Shown: positions 6,904-10,847 of the stretch, one piece after another
Layout: each line of letters opens with the position of its first letter
How positions within the stretch are numbered: position 1 is the first letter of the stretch
Assembly (NCBI GenBank): GCA_018822835.1
Contig: JAHJJO010000067.1
Coordinates: 1-13,736 of the forward strand
Direction of reading: 5' to 3'
Length of the DNA: 13,736 nt
From: Patescibacteria group bacterium
GTDB taxonomy: Bacteria; Patescibacteriota; Patescibacteriia; Patescibacteriales; JAHJJO01
Notes under the pieces: model-generated
What the model was told of the DNA's origin: nothing
What the model saw: only the letters and a program-made list of their open reading frames with translations
Database searches by the model: none
Translations under genes and position numbers: made by a program

Positions 6904-7119
6904 TAGACCTGTCGCGTAATTAGTTTTGTAACGTCCCGCCCCAGTTTAAGAAACTGGAGCGGGATGAGCAGAATTTTTTATAAATTTTTGGAGTTCACCC
7001 TGTTAAATAGTCGCAAAGCGAATTTAACAGGGCAAGTGCCTAAGCATAGGTGAAAAAATTTAGGGAAAATTATGCCAAAATATGGAAATTGTAGTAAGAC
7101 TAATTACGCGACAGGTCTA
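6904..7119. mobile_element. MITE-like element with 21-bp TIRs including terminal TA
   Basis: The ends 6904-6924 and 7099-7119 are perfect 21-bp inverted repeats (outer part tagacctgtcgcgtaatta). Each ends in TA, which would be the duplicated target if insertion was at TA as in IS630/Tc1-mariner elements; that is inference. The 174-bp interior has no coding capacity. It holds two hairpins: 6934-6964 (tcccgc c ccagttt / aaactgg a gcggga, loop aag) and 6998-7032 (ccctgttaaat / atttaacaggg with an inner tcgc/gcga). No transposase is present in the window, so the element would depend on one elsewhere. Confidence 0.8.
6998..7032. repeat. Nested hairpin, outer stem ccctgttaaat (copy 1)
   Basis: An 11-bp stem (6998-7008 with 7022-7032) encloses tcgc-aaa-gcga. 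The flanks ttcacc (6994-6999) and ggtgaa (7049-7054) can also pair. The same outer stem recurs at 7906-7972 with a different inner stem. Here it lies inside the MITE-like element. Confidence 0.75.
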
Positions 7120-7141
7120 ACAATAACAAATAATAAATCAA

Positions 7142-7205
7142 AATACAAGTTTTTTGTATAAATTCGTGTATTACAATACAGCAATTTATATAAAAAACTT
7201 GTATT
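7142..7205. repeat. 64-bp AT-rich hairpin beside a degenerate TIR
   Basis: The arms 7142-7164 (aatacaagttttttgtataa...) and 7183-7205 pair at 22 of 23 positions. The loop contains its own palindrome tgtattacaataca (7167-7180). It is followed directly by tagacctatcac (7205-7216), which matches the outer TIR of the 6904-7119 element at 10 of 12 positions, suggesting a second, decayed element in tandem. Confidence 0.65.
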
Positions 7206-7216
7206 AGACCTATCAC

Positions 7217-7245
7217 AAAAAAAATCCTCAAACTTTATAAAGTTT
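7217..7245 (-). terminator. Weak terminator-like hairpin after the 117-aa gene
   Basis: On the minus strand the 16-bp palindrome aaactttataaagttt (7230-7245) is followed by gagga and then eight Ts. The stem is AT-only apart from one pair, and the T-tract is five bases away, so termination efficiency would be doubtful. Confidence 0.3.
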
Positions 7246-7287
7246 TAAAGTTTAATAAAATAGACGAAATATTATGCTGAATAAAAA

Positions 7288-7641
7288 TCAATTAACTAAA
7301 TAAATTGACGTTAAAGCAAGAGATAAAAATAGGCTGATTATTATACAAGATCCTAAAAGCGAATGCGCAATTAATTTGAAATGTTTATATTGTGTAAATA
7401 AGAAAGTTAAAGCAATATTAACAAATGCAATTACTAAACTTAGCGATGGAATAATAAACATTTTTTTAATATTACCGATCAAATCAATCCCAAAATCAAC
7501 ATTATAATGCAGTACAACTAAATTGTTGTTTGCTAAATTATGATTAATATTGACATAAATAGAATATGCTACCAGCCACATAAATAAATTAATGGCTATA
7601 ATTATTATTAAATATATTCTAATGTATTGCAGTTTTAACAT
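7288..7641 (-). CDS. Three-helix membrane protein of unknown function (117 aa)
   Basis: I do not recognise a characterised family. Three hydrophobic segments at about 8-30, 61-83 and 91-114 make it an integral inner-membrane protein. Between the first two is a short loop (NLANNNLVVLHYNVDFGIDLIGN) with the motif LHYNVDFGIDLIG, which I recall from small CPR membrane proteins (memory only). No charged catalytic cluster is visible. The start ATG 7641 has no Shine-Dalgarno. It follows the candidate 46-aa membrane peptide by 53 bp, so the two may be co-transcribed. Downstream is a spacer made of the decayed hairpin and the MITE-like element. Confidence 0.8.
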   Translation of the reverse strand: MLKLQYIRIYLIIIIAINLFMWLVAYSIYVNINHNLANNNLVVLHYNVDFGIDLIGNIKKMFIIPSLSLVIAFVNIALTFLFTQYKHFKLIAHSLLGSCIIISLFLSLALTSIYLVN

Positions 7642-7694
7642 AATGTTAGTTAATTGGTTGATTAGGGATTAGGCATAAAAAGAAACAAAGATAT

Positions 7695-7835
7695 TTAGTA
7701 AATTGTTAGCCCCATTACATTTATTTCTGAAACAAATAGTAATAAAAGTTTTAAGCCCAATAAAAAAAATCCAATAATTACAAAACAAAAAACTAGAACT
7801 GCTATTACAAATATAAATTTAAATGTTTTTTCCAT
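7695..7835 (-). CDS. Candidate small membrane peptide (46 aa)
   Basis: The frame from ATG 7835 to TAA 7695-7697 encodes 46 residues: MEKTFKFIFVIAVLVFC, then a long hydrophobic run to about residue 36, ending SEINVMGLTIY. It would form one or two membrane segments with a positively charged N-terminus (Lys3, Lys6), as expected for an inserted small membrane protein. The start sits 8 bp from the edge of the repeat array 7844-8064, and the 117-aa membrane protein begins 53 bp downstream on the same strand. No Shine-Dalgarno is visible. AT-rich DNA easily yields hydrophobic chance frames, so the call is moderate. Confidence 0.45.
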   Translation of the reverse strand: MEKTFKFIFVIAVLVFCFVIIGFFLLGLKLLLLFVSEINVMGLTIY

Positions 7836-7843
7836 GAAAAATA

Positions 7844-8064
7844 TAATCCGAATATTACAAATAATATCCAAATACTACAAAAATATAATCCAAATCTACG
7901 AATTTACCCTGTTAAATCCTGCAGGGCAGAAATTTTGTTCGCCGCACATCGAACAAAATTATTTAACAGGGTGAATCCAAATACTACAAATTAATTCGAA
8001 TTCGTAGTATTCGAATATTCATTTGTAATATTCGAATTATAATTTGTTTGTAGCATTCGGATTA
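7844..8064. repeat. Array of seven ~18-bp units, four direct then three inverted
   Basis: Consensus TAATCCGAATAYTACAAA. Direct copies lie at 7844-7861, 7864-7881, 7886-7902 and 7973-7990; inverted copies at 8001-8017, 8021-8039 and 8047-8064. The two groups meet at a cgaattcg palindrome (7997-8004), so the whole array can fold back on itself. It fills the spacer exactly: the last unit contains the TAA stop of the PHP gene (8062-8064) and the first lies 8 bp before the 46-aa start. A nested hairpin (7902-7976) sits between copies 3 and 4. Confidence 0.85.
7902..7976. repeat. Nested hairpin, outer stem ccctgttaaat (copy 2)
   Basis: The outer stem accctgttaaat (7906-7917) pairs with atttaacagggt (7961-7972). 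Inside, aattttgttcg (7931-7941) pairs with cgaacaaaatt (7950-7960), loop ccgcacat. A 13-nt bulge with the palindrome cctgcagg lies at 7918-7930. The outer stem is the same as at 6998-7032; the inner stem is not. It appears inserted between two units of the surrounding array. Confidence 0.8.
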
Positions 8065-8919
8065 TGCTGTTATTTTCCCAATTTTTCTCAAATATTTTGA
8101 ATCTATTTTAAAATACTGCCATGAGTTTTGAATTGTATAATTATTGCCTTCATGGCGATGAAAATCAGAACTTCCTGTTGTTATAAAATCAAATTCCCGA
8201 GCTAAATATTGTATATACATAATAGCATTAATTGAGTGATGCGGGGATAAAATTTCAATACCATCAAGACCTATTTTTTTTAATGTTTCCCAAAATTCTT
8301 TTCTAATATAGCTATATTTAGCAGGGTGGCACAAAATCAATTGCCCGCCTATTTTTTTTCTTAATTTTATTATTCTTTCCATGCTAATATAACTCTCTCT
8401 TAAAATTCCAATATCTTTATTGCAAAAATATTCATTAATAATATCATTTTCACGTGGATTTTTATTTTCTAATTCTTTTCTTATTCTTATTTTATTATTC
8501 ATCCAAAAATCGTCAGTTAAATGATTAATTGGAAGATAATGAGTATATTTATCTAAAATTTTATTAATATCAATTTTAAATCCTTGTTCTAACAGTTTTT
8601 CTAAAATTTTTCTTGCCCTGCCTTTTTTTCTGATTTGACTGTTTCGCAAGATTTTATGAAGTTCTGAATTTATATCATCAAAATTATACCAAAGCAAATT
8701 AAATTTATGGTTTTTAAATTTAACATAAAGCTCAAGTCCTATAATTGGCTTGATATTATATTGACAGCAAGTTTTTTTAAATTCATCTAACCCGCCTACT
8801 GTATTATGATCAGTTAAAGCCGCGATTTTAACTCCTTGTTTAGAAATAAATTGAACTAATTCAGTTGGAGTTAAATAACCATCAGAGTAGGTTGAATGAA
8901 GTTGTAAATCTATACGCAT
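8062..8919 (-). CDS. PHP-domain metal-dependent phosphoesterase
   Basis: The 285 residues follow the PHP phosphoesterase pattern seen in YciV/RNase AM-like proteins, which hydrolyse phosphate esters with bound metals. Visible motifs are LQLHSTYSDG (His8, Asp13), LTDHNT (Asp37, His38), GLEL (Glu63), CHPA (His198) and TGSSDFH (Asp252, His254). The usual first ligand of the HxH motif is Gln6 here; the other ligands are kept, so activity is plausible but metal binding may differ. The substrate cannot be told from sequence; RNA, nucleotide or histidinol phosphate are all possible. I chose ATG 8919; the TTG at 8925 lies in a tandem repeat. It follows pilB by 41 nt, probably in one transcript. Its stop codon is part of the downstream repeat array. 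Confidence 0.88.
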   Translation of the reverse strand: MRIDLQLHSTYSDGYLTPTELVQFISKQGVKIAALTDHNTVGGLDEFKKTCCQYNIKPIIGLELYVKFKNHKFNLLWYNFDDINSELHKILRNSQIRKKGRARKILEKLLEQGFKIDINKILDKYTHYLPINHLTDDFWMNNKIRIRKELENKNPRENDIINEYFCNKDIGILRESYISMERIIKLRKKIGGQLILCHPAKYSYIRKEFWETLKKIGLDGIEILSPHHSINAIMYIQYLAREFDFITTGSSDFHRHEGNNYTIQNSWQYFKIDSKYLRKIGKITA

Positions 8920-8922
8920 AGT

Positions 8923-8962
8923 CAATTAACAATTAACAATTAGCAATTAACAATTAACAATT
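8923..8962. repeat. Heptamer array caattaa between pilB and the PHP gene
   Basis: Units of caattaa begin at 8923, 8930, 8937, 8944, 8951 and 8958, exactly 7 bp apart, with one variant (caattag). The array is essentially the whole 41-nt spacer: the pilB stop codon overlaps its right end and the PHP start lies 3 bp from its left end. Confidence 0.9.
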
Positions 8963-10679
8963 ATTCCTTTGCTACTCTAATTATTTCTTCAATTGTTGTA
9001 ATGCCATTTTTGGCCTTAATAAATCCGTCTTCTATCATAGTTGCTAAATTTTGTTTTTTGGCTAATTTTTGAATCTTATTTAAATCTATTGTTTGCAAAA
9101 TAGCTTCTGATATTTCTTCTGTAATTTCTAAAACTTCATAAATTCCAATGCGACCTTTATATCCGCTATTATCACATTTTTTACATCCTTTTCCGCGATA
9201 GAAAAGCAAAGATTCAAATCCTGTAGCAGAATTACTAATAATTTTTTCTTTTTCTAATGTGTCTAATAATTCATTAACATTAAATTGTTTTTTTAATTCT
9301 TGAATGCCATGTTGGTCCAAATTGTAACTTTGAATGCAATTAGAACAAATTTTTCTAACTAAACGTTGGGCAATAATAACATTTGTGGTGTCAGCTATTA
9401 AAAATGAAGACACGCCCATTCTATTTATTCTGGCTAGTGTGCCAATCGCATCGTTTGTATGTAAAGTTGAAAGAACTAAATGGCCTGTCATTGCCGCATG
9501 AACCGCAATTTCAGCTGTTTCGTTATCGCGAATTTCACCAACCATAATTATGTCAGGATCCTGGCGCAATAACGCTCGTAAACCCGTAGCAAATGTAAAT
9601 CCAATTTTTGCGCTAATCTGTGATTGATTAATTCCTGGAACACTATATTCAATTGGATCTTCAACAGTGCAAATATTTATTTGCGGTGTATTAAGAATAT
9701 TAAGAATAGTATATAAAGTGGTTGTTTTACCTGAACCAGTCGGCCCTGTAACAAGTATCATGCCATTAGGTTTTTTAATATTTCTTTGGATTGCTTCAAA
9801 ACTTTTTGGCTGCAATCCTAATTGTTCAAGCGTTAAAATTTGCGCTTTTTCATTAAGAAGACGCATAACAATTTTCTCGCCATTAATAGTTGGAATAATA
9901 GACACTCTAAAAGAAATTTTATATTCTTTATTACAAATTTTAAAACGACCGTCTTGAGGCATGCGATGCTCGTCAATTTTAAGATTGGATAAAATTTTTA
10001 TTCTGGCTATAATCCCTGACTGGGCTGTTTTTGGAAGTTCCATGACATTGTGAAGAATTCCATCAATACGATAACGCACAACAATATTTTTTTCATTTGG
10101 CTCAATATGAATATCGCTTGCTTCCTGATAAATTGCGTATTCAAGTAAAGTATTAACCACTCTAATTATTGGCATATCCTCAGCAATTTTTTGCAGGTCT
10201 TCTTTATTTCCATCATCTTGCTGCTGTAAATTATTAAATTCAGCTTTTAAACTCTTATGATATTGTTGAAGCGCTTCTTTAATGCTGTCAGGGGTTGTTA
10301 AAAAAATCTTTGGCTCTAAGCCGGTTGTTTTATTAATAAATTCAAAAATATCCAAATTATCAGGAGTTAATGTTGCAATTTTAATTATGGAATTATCTTT
10401 GTCAAAAGCAATTAATTGATGAGTAAAAGCGATTGGCTCTGGAATATTAAATAATATGTCTTTGCGAATTATCTGATTTTTAAGATTAATAAAAGGGATA
10501 TTAAAATATTCAGCAGCACTTTCGTATAAAGAAGCGGAAGAAATAATTTTTTTTTCTATCAAATAATTTTCAATGCTTTTGCCATGATTTTTTGCTTCCT
10601 TAATTAAACTATTAAATTCTTTTTCGGGCAAAATTTCAAGTTTATTAATAATTCCTTTTATTTGTTTAGAAGTAAACAT
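8961..10679 (-). CDS. pilB: Type IV pilus assembly ATPase PilB (GspE family)
   Basis: PilB is the cytoplasmic hexameric ATPase that drives pilus extension with the membrane platform protein PilC. Residues about 1-145 form the N-terminal MshEN/GspE_N region (YFNIPFINL). The C-terminal motor has Walker A GPTGSGKT at 312-319, the Asp box TVEDPIEY at 338-345, Walker B ALLRQDPDIIMVGEIRD ending near 385, and the His box TGHLVLSTLHTND at 398-410. Cys445, Cys448, Cys499 and Cys502 form the zinc-binding tetracysteine motif typical of PilB/GspE extension ATPases and absent from PilT. The 572-residue length is normal. GspE of a secretion system is the alternative, but pili are the usual case in CPR. No Shine-Dalgarno is seen; six heptamers begin 4 nt before ATG 10679. 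Other pil genes are not in the window. Confidence 0.95.
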   Translation of the reverse strand: MFTSKQIKGIINKLEILPEKEFNSLIKEAKNHGKSIENYLIEKKIISSASLYESAAEYFNIPFINLKNQIIRKDILFNIPEPIAFTHQLIAFDKDNSIIKIATLTPDNLDIFEFINKTTGLEPKIFLTTPDSIKEALQQYHKSLKAEFNNLQQQDDGNKEDLQKIAEDMPIIRVVNTLLEYAIYQEASDIHIEPNEKNIVVRYRIDGILHNVMELPKTAQSGIIARIKILSNLKIDEHRMPQDGRFKICNKEYKISFRVSIIPTINGEKIVMRLLNEKAQILTLEQLGLQPKSFEAIQRNIKKPNGMILVTGPTGSGKTTTLYTILNILNTPQINICTVEDPIEYSVPGINQSQISAKIGFTFATGLRALLRQDPDIIMVGEIRDNETAEIAVHAAMTGHLVLSTLHTNDAIGTLARINRMGVSSFLIADTTNVIIAQRLVRKICSNCIQSYNLDQHGIQELKKQFNVNELLDTLEKEKIISNSATGFESLLFYRGKGCKKCDNSGYKGRIGIYEVLEITEEISEAILQTIDLNKIQKLAKKQNLATMIEDGFIKAKNGITTIEEIIRVAKE

Positions 10680-10683
10680 GTTT

Positions 10684-10725
10684 CAATTATCAATTATCAA
10701 TTATCAATTATCAATTATCAATTAT
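10684..10725. repeat. Six perfect heptamers (caattat) in the pilB leader
   Basis: Units begin at 10684, 10691, 10698, 10705, 10712 and 10719 with no variation, followed by a broken copy. The array starts 4 nt upstream of the pilB ATG, where a ribosome binding site would normally be. Copy-number change by slippage would alter leader length or promoter spacing. Confidence 0.92.
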
Positions 10726-10794
10726 CAATAAATATTCAAGTTTCAATTTACAAATTTTTTTTATTCGATTTAATAAAAATTATTTCTGTTTAAA

Positions 10795-10846
10795 AATTGA
10801 ATCATTGAAAATTGTTTGAAAATTGAAAATTGAAAATTGAAAATTT
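10795..10846. repeat. aaaattg tandem repeat upstream of pilB
   Basis: Copies of gaaaatt and aaaattg follow each other between the stop of the surface-protein gene and pilB. A 21-nt stretch (10811-10831) is identical to 3220-3240. No gene is visible in the 168-bp spacer. Confidence 0.65.
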
Positions 10847-10847
10847 T

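Noticed and set aside
7844..8064. Replication-origin iterons
   Set aside because: The 18-bp units do not resemble DnaA boxes (ttatccaca), and no dnaA, dnaN or rep gene is near.
8920..8925. TTG 8925 as the start of the PHP gene
   Set aside because: It lies within the heptamer array and adds only two residues; ATG 8919 begins directly at the conserved MRIDLQLHS.
8923..10725. CRISPR arrays
   Set aside because: The repeats are contiguous 7-bp units without spacers, and no cas gene is present.
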